Source of the DNA: Prochlorococcus sp. AG-363-N16
GTDB taxonomy: Bacteria; Cyanobacteriota; Cyanobacteriia; PCC-6307; Cyanobiaceae
NCBI GenBank assembly: GCA_003280135.1
Contig: QCFW01000001.1
Location: forward strand, 124,001-188,000
DNA: 64,000 nucleotides
Reading direction: 5' to 3'
The translations under genes and the position numbers were made by a program. Under the pieces are notes generated by a model. That model was given only the letters and a program-made list of their open reading frames with translations, was not told the origin of the DNA and did no database searches. This document shows, piece after piece, positions 9,261 through 17,571 of this stretch. Every line of letters begins with the position of its first letter. Within the stretch, counting starts at the first letter, position 1.

Positions 9261-9500
9261 ATGAAGGAATCTCAATGGTTTTCTGAAAAGGAAGCTAGCA
9301 ATAGATTGGGTGTCACTCAATCAAAATTAAGACTTTGGAGAGAAGTTGGTTATCTCAAGCCTGGTACTCATTGGAGGAGTTCACCTTATGAAGAATCTAT
9401 TCCTTGGCAACCAAGTGTTATTTACCATTTAAGATGGTGTAAAGAAGTTATTGAGTATTGGAGAAATAAAGATTCTGCTTTGGAAAATATTGCTGCTTAA
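9261..9500 (+). CDS. Small HTH protein, MerR/excisionase-like
   Basis: The 79-residue protein has an N-terminal FSEKEASNRLGVTQSKLRLW segment, which reads as a MerR/excisionase-type winged helix (recognition helix at about 18-28). A short WREVGYLKPGTHW wing follows. There is no effector domain, so it may be a minimal DNA-binding protein. No integrase or other mobile gene lies nearby, so an excisionase role is not supported. Start ATG 9261; the 100-base upstream gap could hold a promoter. Confidence 0.7.
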   Translation: MKESQWFSEKEASNRLGVTQSKLRLWREVGYLKPGTHWRSSPYEESIPWQPSVIYHLRWCKEVIEYWRNKDSALENIAA

Positions 9501-9542
9501 TTAAATATGTCTTTTAAAGATAGTTAGAGAGAGATAAACTAT

Positions 9543-9722
9543 TCAGTCATTAACCAATTTTTCTCTTTCGCATTGTTTTATTGATGTTAGAAGTACAGGG
9601 TATAATTTCGTCATTCTTCCATAAGCTTCAGAATTTCGATAGGACTTTTCTTGATTTCTGTAAAAATCTTCTGTAGCCATCTTTAGATGACTCTCATGTT
9701 TAACATCTTCTAAATCATCCAT
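9543..9722 (-). CDS. Small acidic/basic helical protein (59 aa), unknown
   Basis: The ATG at 9722 opens a 59-residue frame ending in TGA at 9543-9545. The product begins MDDLEDVKHESHLKMATEDF, continues with a charged Tyr/Arg-rich middle and ends in CEREKLVND. The charge pattern and amphipathic spacing look like a coding sequence rather than AT-rich noise. It is convergent with the HTH gene. I do not recognise a family; small genes of this type are common around picocyanobacterial antenna genes. Confidence 0.6.
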   Translation of the reverse strand: MDDLEDVKHESHLKMATEDFYRNQEKSYRNSEAYGRMTKLYPVLLTSIKQCEREKLVND

Positions 9723-9897
9723 TAATTAGAGTTAAAATACATACCCTTCTAATAGTTAAAAGAAAAGACAACTAACTCTAGTTTTATATTTATTAAATAA
9801 TTTGATAAAATTTTGTTAGCAAAAAGAAACCTAAAGAGCAAGTAAGCATTTTTGCTTAGGAAGAAAATAATCTCTAAGCTTATTCGAGATTAAATTT

Positions 9898-10026
9898 TCA
9901 AGATGAAAGCTTTGAATTGAGCTTATCTGCTTTTTTAATTAGCTTCTTAGCTGAATCTCTGTCTTTGCATTCTTGAGCTTTTATTGAAAGCTTTATCAGC
10001 TTCTGATGTGCCTTTGATCTTTTCAT
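9898..10026 (-). CDS. Possible 42-aa lysine-rich peptide
   Basis: The ATG at 10026 opens a 42-residue frame, starting MKRSKAHQKLIKLSIKAQEC and continuing with further Lys/Asp-rich helix to the TGA at 9898-9900. The predicted peptide is highly basic and entirely helical, without a membrane segment. No convincing ribosome site is visible. It sits between two other tiny minus-strand frames, which raises its likelihood. A conserved homologue would be needed to be sure. Confidence 0.42.
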   Translation of the reverse strand: MKRSKAHQKLIKLSIKAQECKDRDSAKKLIKKADKLNSKLSS

Positions 10027-10202
10027 TCCATTTTTCGGCCTATACCTGAAAGCCAGTCAATTCTTAATTATTTTAACATAAGGTAATCTATAAGTAAAGC
10101 TTATAACTGGATTTATCCTTTCCAGATGATTTTTATATTGTCTCAGTGAGAACTAAAACACACACATGACATCTCTGAAGTCATGGTTATATCAAAAATC
10201 TA

Positions 10203-10358
10203 CTAACTAATAAAGTTTTCAGGAATTTCTGGTAAGAATTTTTTGAAGTAGAAAATGAAGAACCAGAGGATAACGATATTTCCAATCATTGCCAAGGCAA
10301 ACCTTATTCTCATATCTTTTACAAGAGGGAGTACAAATTCCCAAAATTTCAAAAACAT
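10203..10358 (-). CDS. Small single-span membrane protein (51 aa)
   Basis: The ATG at 10358 opens 51 codons ending in TAG at 10203-10205. The peptide has an amphipathic start (MFLKFWEFVLPLVKDMRIRF), one strong hydrophobic helix at about 22-38 (ALAMIGNIVILWFFIFYF) and a short KKFLPEIPENFIS tail. The organisation resembles small thylakoid or plasma-membrane subunits. It is divergent from pcb, with about 300 bases between them. I cannot name it. Confidence 0.6.
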   Translation of the reverse strand: MFLKFWEFVLPLVKDMRIRFALAMIGNIVILWFFIFYFKKFLPEIPENFIS

Positions 10359-10654
10359 TACTTTTAGTTTTTTTTAATTAATTCATTTTAATTCAATCTC
10401 ATTCTTTTTGGACTAAAAAAAACAGTTGTTTAGATATTTCTTAAGTGTTTAGAATCCCTTTTAATCACTTGCAATTACTAGGCTTCCTTTGTCCAGACAT
10501 TATAATTTTTCACCTTAGAAATTGAAATGAGTTGACTTTTTAGAGATCGTTAAGAAGTTCAAAGAGCTAACACAATGTAAAAGGTCTCTTCTGAATTAAC
10601 TTTATGGTTCTTTTTTTCGTTAATCTCACTTCTGTTTAGCACCTTGCGCTTTTA
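10359..10654 (+). promoter_or_regulatory. pcb upstream region with candidate -10 box
   Basis: These 296 bases between the small membrane-protein frame and pcb contain no further convincing gene. A perfect TATAAT lies at 10501-10506, which would give a 5' leader of about 140 bases for pcb. No good -35 is seen at 16-18 bases; TTGCAA lies 26 bases upstream. A strong light-regulated promoter is expected for an antenna gene, but the exact start site is not shown by the sequence. Confidence 0.35.
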
Positions 10655-11710
10655 ATGCAGACATATGGAAACCCAGACGTCACCTACGGGTGGTGGGCTG
10701 GTAATTCTGGGGTCACCAATCGTTCAGGAAAATTTATTGCTGCTCATGCCGCTCATACTGGCTTGATAGCATTCTGGGCTGGTGCATTCACGTTATTTGA
10801 ACTAGCTCGTTTTGATCCATCTATCCCAATGGGTCATCAACCTTTAATTGCTCTTCCTCATTTAGCAACATTAGGAATTGGTTTTGACGAGACAGGAACT
10901 TTTGTTGGAGGAAGCACCATTGTTTCTGTAGCAATCGTTCACCTCATTGCTTCTATGGTTTATGGAGCAGGCGGACTTCTTCATTCACTATTTTTTACTG
11001 GTGACATGCAAGATTCTCAAGTTGCCCAAGCCAGAAAATTCAAGTTGGAATGGGATAACCCAGACAACCAAACCTTTATTTTGGGACATCACCTTATTTT
11101 CTTAGGTGTTGCAAACATTCAATTTGTTGAATGGGCAAGAATTCATGGAATTTGGGACTCTGCTGCAGGTGCAGTAAGACAGGTTGAATACAATCTGAAC
11201 CTAGGTTCAATTTGGAATCATCAATTCGACTTCCTTTCTATCAATAGCTTGGAAGATGTAATGGGAGGACATGCATTTTTAGCTTTCCTCATGATTACAG
11301 GAGGTGCTTTTCACATTGCAACTAAACAAGTTGGTGAGTACACCAAATTCAAAGGCTCTGGGCTTTTATCTGCAGAAGCAATCCTTTCTTGGTCTTTAGC
11401 AGGCATTGGTTGGATGGCAATAATTGCAGCATTCTGGTGTGCAACCAATACAACTGTTTATCCAATTGAATACTTCGGTGAAACTCTTCAACTGAAGTTT
11501 GGTATATCTCCTTATTGGGTAGATACTGTTGATCTTGCAAATGGAGCTCATACCTCTAGGGCATGGCTAACTAATGTTCACTATTATCTTGGATTTTTCT
11601 ATATCCAAGGCCATTTATGGCATGCTTTACGCGCAATGGGATTTGATTTCAAGCGCGTAGCTGATGCTGTAAGTAATGTTGGTGAAGCAAGTGTTACTCT
11701 TAACGATTAG
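10655..11710 (+). CDS. pcb: Chlorophyll a2/b2-binding antenna protein Pcb
   Basis: The 351-residue, six-helix protein belongs to the CP43/IsiA/Pcb superfamily. It starts MQTYGNPDVTYGWWAGNSGV and has chlorophyll-ligand histidines in membrane segments (SGKFIAAHAAHTGLIAFWAG, VAIVHLIASMVYGAGGLLH, GHHLIFLGVANIQFVEWARIHG, GGHAFLAFLMITGGAFHIAT, HYYLGFFYIQGHLWHALRAMG). Its length lacks the large lumenal loop of CP43, as expected for Pcb. It replaces phycobilisomes as the main light-harvesting antenna around the photosystems. I cannot say which paralogue (PcbA to PcbH) it is. A strong terminator follows. Confidence 0.97.
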   Translation: MQTYGNPDVTYGWWAGNSGVTNRSGKFIAAHAAHTGLIAFWAGAFTLFELARFDPSIPMGHQPLIALPHLATLGIGFDETGTFVGGSTIVSVAIVHLIASMVYGAGGLLHSLFFTGDMQDSQVAQARKFKLEWDNPDNQTFILGHHLIFLGVANIQFVEWARIHGIWDSAAGAVRQVEYNLNLGSIWNHQFDFLSINSLEDVMGGHAFLAFLMITGGAFHIATKQVGEYTKFKGSGLLSAEAILSWSLAGIGWMAIIAAFWCATNTTVYPIEYFGETLQLKFGISPYWVDTVDLANGAHTSRAWLTNVHYYLGFFYIQGHLWHALRAMGFDFKRVADAVSNVGEASVTLND

Positions 11711-11762
11711 AGAAATTATCTTGTAGCAATTGAAGGTATTTTCTATTTGAAATTGCACAATT

Positions 11763-11799
11763 AAAAAAAACCTCACAATAAAATGTGGGGTTTTTTTTT
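11763..11799 (+). terminator. Rho-independent terminator of pcb
   Basis: An A-rich 5' flank and the arm AACCTCACA face TGTGGGGTT across a short AT-rich loop, followed by a run of nine T. The stem is perfect except for one G-U pair. It lies about 55 bases after the pcb stop, correctly oriented for that gene, and is the clearest intrinsic terminator in the window. The A-run on the other side gives partial bidirectional character. Confidence 0.88.
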
Positions 11800-11857
11800 A
11801 CTCTTTAATTGTATTTAAAAAGCATTAGTTGTTTTTTAAGAATGTTTTTATTGATAC

Positions 11858-13249
11858 ATGGATTCTGTCTTTCACGAAATATTTGCAAATTTTAATTTTG
11901 CACATTTTCCTTATGTATTTATTTCGGTTGGATTACTTTGCATACTTACTTTTTTACTATTCATTAGCAGAAGATTTGAATCCGCTCTCGCTTTAGAAAA
12001 ATTAGGCATACCAATTTCTCTTGTAATAGGAGCAGGGGGGCTTTTTGTTGGACCTTACGGAATAATCAAACTGTTACCTGAAGATGTCACTCATGTTTGG
12101 CGCAGTCTTCCCACACCTTTATTAACCCTGATTTTTGCCAGCTTAATGATTGGCAGACCTTTACCTAAGGTTAATCAAGTTTTTAAACAAGTAACTAATC
12201 AAGCACTCTTGGCTTTATTACTAGGTTTCGGGCAATATCTTGTAGGCGGAATTATTGTTTTATTTATTCTAATTCCTTATCTAGGAGTTGATCCGTTAAT
12301 GGGCTGCCTAATTGAAGTTGGATTTGAAGGCGGGCATGGAGCAGCAGCTGTTATGGGGGAGAGTTTTAATAAAATTGGTTTTTCAGATGGACTTGACCTT
12401 GGTCTAGCAATGGCAACCATAGGCCTTCTTTCCTCAACTTTAATTGGAAGTGCCTTAATTTTTATTGGTCGTTACTTTGGTTGGATTGTTCCTTTTTCTT
12501 CTGATGAAAAAATAGATACTGAATCGGCAACTCCTGCAAATCTTATTAGCCGACTAAAGCTATTAATTGTGAATATTGGATTAATAGGTCTAGCAGTATT
12601 GTTGGGCATTTCTTTGCTTTTATCAATAAGATTCGTAGGCTCTTTCTCGGGAGGAATAATTCAAGAAGTTACTTCTACATTTCCAGTTTTTCCGTTAGCA
12701 TTACTTGGCTCGTTAATAGTTAGATATTTTTTAGAGAGATCAAACCAAGCTGATTTTGTTGTTGAGATTCTCCAGAGAGAAATAGGAATTATTTCCACTG
12801 ATCTTCTTATAATTACTGCTATGGCCGGTCTAGACTTGCCTCTTTTGTTTAAGGATTGGGTACCACTTTTAATTCTTTCTTTTGGAGGACTATGTTGGAA
12901 TTTAATAGGAATGTTCTTGTTCGCGAGAATATGCTTTAAAGAAAAATGGTTTGAAAGATCAATCATTGAATTTGGCAATGCGACTGGTGTTGCTGCAAGT
13001 GGGTTGTTACTTTTGCGATTAGCTGATCCTGCAGATAATACAAATACATTGCCAATATTTTCTATAAAACAATTGTTTTTACAGCCTATTTTATCTGGGG
13101 GTGTTATTACTGTAATTGCTCCCTTAGCAATTATGAGTTTTGGGTTATTATCATGGACAGAAATAACAGGAGTTTTAACTGTATTATTTATTTTGATTGC
13201 TTTGTTATTACAGAAACTACCTTTTTTCAACGAGAACATTTATGACTAA
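11858..13249 (+). CDS. Sodium/glutamate symporter family protein (GltS-like)
   Basis: The 463-residue protein has about twelve predicted helices. It carries GltS-family features in both inverted halves: GEIG-like glycine-rich segments (LIEVGFEGGHGAAAVMGESF around 150-170, and FGNATGVAASGLLLLRLADP in the second half). It is longer than E. coli GltS (about 400), mainly through extra N-terminal residues. It would import glutamate or a related acid with sodium, but picocyanobacterial members have not to my knowledge been assayed. It lies alone after the pcb terminator. Confidence 0.82.
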   Translation: MDSVFHEIFANFNFAHFPYVFISVGLLCILTFLLFISRRFESALALEKLGIPISLVIGAGGLFVGPYGIIKLLPEDVTHVWRSLPTPLLTLIFASLMIGRPLPKVNQVFKQVTNQALLALLLGFGQYLVGGIIVLFILIPYLGVDPLMGCLIEVGFEGGHGAAAVMGESFNKIGFSDGLDLGLAMATIGLLSSTLIGSALIFIGRYFGWIVPFSSDEKIDTESATPANLISRLKLLIVNIGLIGLAVLLGISLLLSIRFVGSFSGGIIQEVTSTFPVFPLALLGSLIVRYFLERSNQADFVVEILQREIGIISTDLLIITAMAGLDLPLLFKDWVPLLILSFGGLCWNLIGMFLFARICFKEKWFERSIIEFGNATGVAASGLLLLRLADPADNTNTLPIFSIKQLFLQPILSGGVITVIAPLAIMSFGLLSWTEITGVLTVLFILIALLLQKLPFFNENIYD

Positions 13250-13306
13250 AGCTTTATTGAGATAATAAATATATACCAATAAAAGATGATTTTAGAGTTT
13301 TAATAA

Positions 13307-13564
13307 ATGAATCAAAAAAATTATCAAGATGTACCTCCTCAAGAATCAAGGGAGAAATGGTTTAAAAGTCATCTCTTAGATAGAGAAATAGAGCTTAAAG
13401 AGCTTTATGAATTACCTCAACAAGAGTTGGATTTATTAATGGCAGAAACTGCAGAACTGAGAAGTGACATTGGTAACAGAGAAAGAAATCTTGGAAAATT
13501 TTGCACTGCTGGATATTTTCTAGAATTAGCACGCATAATTGACAAAAGAAGATTGGAGAGTTGA
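13307..13564 (+). CDS. Conserved hypothetical protein (85 aa)
   Basis: This small soluble acidic protein is predicted to be almost all helical: REKWFKSHLLDREIELKEL, then PQQELDLLMAETAELRSDIG with heptad-like spacing, ending FLELARIIDKRRLES. It could form a helical hairpin or short coiled coil. It converges with the GST gene (12 bases apart). I do not recognise a named family. Confidence 0.7.
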   Translation: MNQKNYQDVPPQESREKWFKSHLLDREIELKELYELPQQELDLLMAETAELRSDIGNRERNLGKFCTAGYFLELARIIDKRRLES

Positions 13565-13576
13565 AGTTAATAATGT

Positions 13577-14263
13577 TTATGGGTAGATAACATCTTCCTG
13601 AGATGGATTCCAGAATTCATACTTTTCCATAAGCTTTAGAAATAAATCTTGGCCAGTATAAAAATTTAGCCATAAATTTATAGCTGAAAGGGTTTCGTCA
13701 CTTTCAAATTTTTCTATATTTACTTTGCTAAATTGGCGAACGAAAGGCCATATTGCCCAATCTGAGAAACCTTCACTTCCTCCAGAAAGCCACCCAAGAG
13801 AGTTGTTATCTAGAGCTGAAGTTCTTATAATCTCATTCCACTTTCTTAGTATTTTTAGTGCCGCTTCTTCATGATTAAAAATTACGTCATTTGGATATCT
13901 GTTGGGATACTTATATCTGTCTAAATGATATTTAAATTTAATGTCATTTTCATTAATTAATTTTTGAGAGTAACCACTAAGAATCTTCTGAGATTCAACT
14001 TTTCCTTTAGCTATATTTGAATTTTGTAGACACCACTTCATGATTTCGATGCTTTGATCGATAATCTGTCCCTTATTAGTAATTAAAACAGGTACAGTCG
14101 CTTTACCTGAAACAGTTAAGAGCTCAGCTGGCTTGCTCTTTAAATTTACTTCTCTAATATATACTTTTATGCCACACGAGAGAAGTGCCCACCTAGCCCT
14201 CATTGCATATGGGCACCTTCTAAATGAATAAAGTATGCTATTTTCCATTATGTCAAAGTGCAT
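13577..14263 (-). CDS. Glutathione S-transferase family protein
   Basis: The 228-residue protein has a thioredoxin-like N-terminal domain with RRCPYAMRARWAL (residues 15-27), the CPYA-type redox/GSH site, and a cis-proline strand KATVPVLIT. An all-helical C-terminal domain follows. The CPYA motif resembles glutaredoxin-2/omega-type GSTs rather than classical Tyr/Ser-GSTs, so thiol transfer or glutathionyl reduction is more likely than detoxifying conjugation. ATG 14263 is chosen; M6 (MENSILY) is an alternative start close to the domain. Confidence 0.85.
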   Translation of the reverse strand: MHFDIMENSILYSFRRCPYAMRARWALLSCGIKVYIREVNLKSKPAELLTVSGKATVPVLITNKGQIIDQSIEIMKWCLQNSNIAKGKVESQKILSGYSQKLINENDIKFKYHLDRYKYPNRYPNDVIFNHEEAALKILRKWNEIIRTSALDNNSLGWLSGGSEGFSDWAIWPFVRQFSKVNIEKFESDETLSAINLWLNFYTGQDLFLKLMEKYEFWNPSQEDVIYP

Positions 14264-14379
14264 TTCACTTTAATTATATAAGTCTGTATACTCAAAAGAT
14301 GCATTTCTATTTTAATAAATAGAATATATATTATTCCTAAGGTCCTTCTAATTCTACTAACTTATTTTATTATAAAACT

Positions 14380-14922
14380 ATGAAATCGTTTCTTTATTTA
14401 ATAAGAAAAGGAGATCTTTACAAAATTGGTCATACCAAAAATTTTGATAAAGAAATTAATAAAATAAAACCTGATGAGGTGCTGAAAAAAATATTGATTG
14501 ATAAACCAAATATTTTTGAAGCCAGGTTATTCAGAAGATATAAAAAATCACGATTACCTGAAACTGACTATTTCAAATTAACAGATAAGGAAGTAAATGA
14601 TTGCAAAAAACAGATCGATGAAAATAGTTACCTGTCCAAGGATATTGGCAAGGAATTCTCCATATCTGCCACCGCATCATTATTAATATTATTATTATCT
14701 CTGTTTCTTTTACGCTTTTTTAATTTTGGACTTATAAACTCTATTCCAATAGCATTATTATTATCATCTAGCTCTTTTTGGTTACTTTTTTTATTTGGTA
14801 GCTTTGGAGGATATGACTCCGAGGATCTTCCCTTGTTTGCTTCTTGGGGAAATAGAACGAAAGCCTTCTTTGTGGCTGCTTTTATTTCATCCTTATCCTT
14901 TGTATTTTTTTATATTTATTGA
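14380..14922 (+). CDS. GIY-YIG-like (T5orf172/Mug113-type) domain fused to membrane helices
   Basis: The 180-residue protein has an N-terminal domain with SFLYLIRKGDLYKIGHTKNF (residues 3-22) and PNIFEARLFRRYKKSRLPETDYFKL (43-67), the layout of the T5orf172 branch of GIY-YIG nucleases, with Glu47 in the metal-binding position. The Arg normally found a few residues after KIGxT appears replaced (KEI). Residues about 94-116, 120-140 and 161-179 are hydrophobic, giving three membrane spans. Nuclease activity is therefore doubtful. It may be a membrane-tethered nucleic acid-binding protein; the function is unknown. Confidence 0.7.
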   Translation: MKSFLYLIRKGDLYKIGHTKNFDKEINKIKPDEVLKKILIDKPNIFEARLFRRYKKSRLPETDYFKLTDKEVNDCKKQIDENSYLSKDIGKEFSISATASLLILLLSLFLLRFFNFGLINSIPIALLLSSSSFWLLFLFGSFGGYDSEDLPLFASWGNRTKAFFVAAFISSLSFVFFYIY

Positions 14923-15031
14923 TTAATCAACAAAGAGCTATGTAATGCTATTTCTAGTAATAAAAATTAATCTATTAATACTTGAAATGCTTTAAAAGAC
15001 ATCTTATAAAATATATAAATCTACATAGTTT

Positions 15032-15286
15032 ATGGACATAACAAATTATTTTAAATTTTTATCTCCTCTTCAAGACCAATTATCAGGTTTTTATTCAACC
15101 GCAACCCTTGTTATTACTTTTATAGCAATACTATGGCTTATCAATTTTATTTTTGGTTTAATTTATAGGATTTATTCCTTAGGAAAATCCATAGGATTTA
15201 TTTATAGAAATTATTTCCATAAATATGTTAGATATATATTATATAGTGTTTTATATCTATTTCCAGGGAAAAGAAGAATTAAATAA
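15032..15286 (+). CDS. Small membrane protein, unknown
   Basis: The 84-residue protein has a long hydrophobic helix (TLVITFIAILWLINFIFGLI, residues 25-44) and a Tyr/Arg-rich, amphipathic C-terminal half (YRIYSLGKSIGFIYRNYFHKY) ending in KRRIK. It lies on the same strand as the GIY-YIG-like membrane gene, 109 bases later, and converges with the SDR gene (3-base gap). No recognisable family. Confidence 0.6.
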   Translation: MDITNYFKFLSPLQDQLSGFYSTATLVITFIAILWLINFIFGLIYRIYSLGKSIGFIYRNYFHKYVRYILYSVLYLFPGKRRIK

Positions 15287-15289
15287 CCT

Positions 15290-15991
15290 TCATTTCTCTA
15301 GATTGCAATTTATTGATATATCAAAAGGTATGCAACTGTTGGGTAGTTTTAATATAGAGGCAACTATAGAGGCAATATCCTTAGGCTGAGTCATTAGGCT
15401 CTTATCAATTATATCTATATCTTTTGCCATATCTGTATTTACCCATCCTGGTGAAATGGTAGTTACTCTAATTCCCGAATCCCATCCTTCATTTCTCATG
15501 GTTTGACATAATCCCATTAGCGCAAACTTTGATGCTGTATAACCTGCAAGATTACTCTTAGATCTTTTACCACTCATTGAAATTAAAGTAATTACTCTAG
15601 ACTCCTTATTTTTTTTTAACTCTTTCCAAACCTCTCTAGTTAAATACCATGGGCCTAATAAATTTGTTTCCCATAATTCTTTAATTTGGTATTCTTCCTC
15701 ATCGGAAAATAAAAGATTTGTTCTGTGAAAAATACCAGCACAATGTATTAAGGTATCAATTGAACCAAATTTATTGATTGTATAGTTTACCCATCTTGAC
15801 ATACTTTCTTTATTTCTAGCATCATATTGGCTAACTAAAATATTATCATTATTCTTAGGATCTAGTCCGGTATTGTCAAAGCAATTAATATCTCTAATAC
15901 CAAGACTTAATTTATTTCCTTCTATTAATAATCTTTCCGCAATTGACTTACCAATTCCTCGACTTGCTCCCGTAATTAAGATCCTTCTCAA
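15290..15991 (-). CDS. Short-chain dehydrogenase/reductase
   Basis: The 233-residue classical SDR has the cofactor loop TGASRGIG (7-14), HCAG (83-86, in place of the usual NNAG), Asn110, the catalytic serine in SMSGKRS (138-144) and YTASK (Y151, K155). The adenine-side loop GIRD suggests NADP preference, which is uncertain. It starts 3 bases after the lycopene cyclase stop and is surely cotranscribed with it. A role in carotenoid or quinone metabolism is possible by context only. Confidence 0.85.
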   Translation of the reverse strand: MRRILITGASRGIGKSIAERLLIEGNKLSLGIRDINCFDNTGLDPKNNDNILVSQYDARNKESMSRWVNYTINKFGSIDTLIHCAGIFHRTNLLFSDEEEYQIKELWETNLLGPWYLTREVWKELKKNKESRVITLISMSGKRSKSNLAGYTASKFALMGLCQTMRNEGWDSGIRVTTISPGWVNTDMAKDIDIIDKSLMTQPKDIASIVASILKLPNSCIPFDISINCNLEK

Positions 15992-15994
15992 ATT

Positions 15995-17272
15995 TTAAAT
16001 ACCAGGATTAAGAAATTTTAGTAATAGTTTAAGTTCTCGACCTTTCATTTCAAATAATCCCCATTTCACATTTAATGCAGATATTGTAAACATTGACCAC
16101 ATAGCTCTAACCAACTCTTTAAGAGTCAAAGAGTTGGTTAGAAAGCCATACCATTCATCTTTTGATAGTGCAAAGAAACTTTTAAAAAATGAACGCAGTT
16201 GTTCCTCTTTAAACCGCATTAATTTCTCTAGTCCAAATTGATATAAAGCTTGTTTTCTCCTTAATTCCTTTGGCCAGAGTGCCTGCCAACCTATTTGAGC
16301 TATTTCTTTAGGTGTTTTTGTTTTATCTTTCATCACGTTTGCTACAGCGCCTGCAACATTTGGTGCTCTTCTTAATAAACTTCCTACCAAATAACCAGAT
16401 GCAGGATGTACCATTCCTGCAGCACCACCAAACCCAAGTATAGGCTGATTAAGATCTGGTATTGGAATATTCATAGGCAGAAATAAACCGTGCTCTTCAT
16501 GTTCAATATGGGTAATTGAAATGCCTTTGTTTTCAAGTCTTCTGTGCAATCTTTCTTTGAGTTCTTTTATTGTTAATGGAGGGAAGAGTCCTAGTGATGT
16601 CTCTTCCAGAAAGAAGTAGTCATTCCCCATATCCATTGCATAAAGGAAAGTTGGCGGAGCATGTTTTTCTTCTTCATTTAAATGATCACATCTGTAATCC
16701 ATTAAAATGAATTGATTTCTCTCGATAGGTGGAGAATTAAACTTACCAACTATTCCATAGCAAGTCTGAACAGCTATATCTCCTTCATTAGGAACTTTGA
16801 GAAAAGCAGGTTGATATCCAGTTGCATCAATTACTAATCTTGAGTTAATAATTTTGCCATCATTAGTAGTAACGGTACTTATGGAATCATTGACATCAAG
16901 ACCTGAGGCAGTACCTATGTGCCATTCAACTAAAGACTCCTCACATTGCTTTAACCAATACTCTTGCAATTTTTGTTTATCGAATAAGCCATAGTCTTGA
17001 GAATGAATCGTTGCTTGGTTTTTCTTGGAAGACTTTTCTTTAGATCCTTCTCCAAAGTAACTAACTGTGTTGTCCCATCTATATTTAAGAAGCTTTTCTA
17101 AACCTAATTCATCTACTTCCTTCCCCCAGATTCCATAAGTATATGGCCATTCTTCTCTTGGCTCCGTTGCAGAAAGAATACCTACACGTAATTTCTCTTT
17201 GCAAAGTGCTGAAGCAATTGCCAATCCTCCTGGGCCTGAACCCAGCACTAATGCATCTACATTAGTACTCAT
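15995..17272 (-). CDS. crtL: Lycopene cyclase, CrtL type (probably the epsilon/dual-function paralogue)
   Basis: The 425-residue flavoprotein has an N-terminal dinucleotide-binding motif LGSGPGGLAIA (10-20), the cyclase segment EEWPYTYGIWGKEVDELGL, a central LVIDATGYQP strand and the C-terminal GFGGAAGMVHPASGYLVG, all hallmarks of CrtL/plant-type cyclases. It closes the psi ends of lycopene to make ring-bearing carotenoids. Prochlorococcus carries two CrtL genes and makes alpha-carotene and zeaxanthin. From memory of gene order near pcb I favour the epsilon-type (crtL2), but sequence alone does not settle it. It is followed at 3 bases by an SDR. Confidence 0.9.
   Translation of the reverse strand: MSTNVDALVLGSGPGGLAIASALCKEKLRVGILSATEPREEWPYTYGIWGKEVDELGLEKLLKYRWDNTVSYFGEGSKEKSSKKNQATIHSQDYGLFDKQKLQEYWLKQCEESLVEWHIGTASGLDVNDSISTVTTNDGKIINSRLVIDATGYQPAFLKVPNEGDIAVQTCYGIVGKFNSPPIERNQFILMDYRCDHLNEEEKHAPPTFLYAMDMGNDYFFLEETSLGLFPPLTIKELKERLHRRLENKGISITHIEHEEHGLFLPMNIPIPDLNQPILGFGGAAGMVHPASGYLVGSLLRRAPNVAGAVANVMKDKTKTPKEIAQIGWQALWPKELRRKQALYQFGLEKLMRFKEEQLRSFFKSFFALSKDEWYGFLTNSLTLKELVRAMWSMFTISALNVKWGLFEMKGRELKLLLKFLNPGI
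16106..16142. repeat. 15-bp-arm perfect inverted repeat inside crtL
   Basis: TCTAACCAACTCTTT (16106-16120) and its exact reverse complement (16128-16142) flank a 7-base loop. It lies in the coding region for the C-terminal segment near LTNSLTLKELVRAMW. The mRNA can fold into a long stem; there is no T-run after it. Confidence 0.85.
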
Positions 17273-17571
17273 AAGGATACCTGAAACATTCTTGGTTCAA
17301 TATCAAATCTACTTGTAGAAAGTAAATTATTTCTTCGCATCATCTTTTCTTAACCCTATTTTAACTACAACGAGACTAGCTTCCTAGGGTCTTTCTATTT
17401 GAGTAAATAACTTTTAGTTACCAGATATGTTTATTTCTTTATATAGTAAAAATATATCAAGCTATTAATTAATATAAGATAAAGAAAAGAATATGAATTT
17501 TTATCGATTTAGCAAGTTCATTGAATTAATATTAATTTATTAGGACCTTAAAAGGATCATTTGTATAAAAT

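Noticed and set aside
9261-9500. Possible excisionase of a mobile element
   Set aside because: Only a MerR-like helix-turn-helix is seen; no integrase, att repeats or phage genes occur anywhere in the window.
10165-10185. Short inverted repeat CATGAC...GTCATG between small ORFs
   Set aside because: Only 6-bp arms; expected by chance in a window of this size.
12661-13239. Long open frame on the minus strand opposite the symporter gene (192 residues)
   Set aside because: It lies fully inside the GltS-like gene and its product is rich in Lys/Ile/Asn/Pro without motifs; the plus-strand gene has clear family features.
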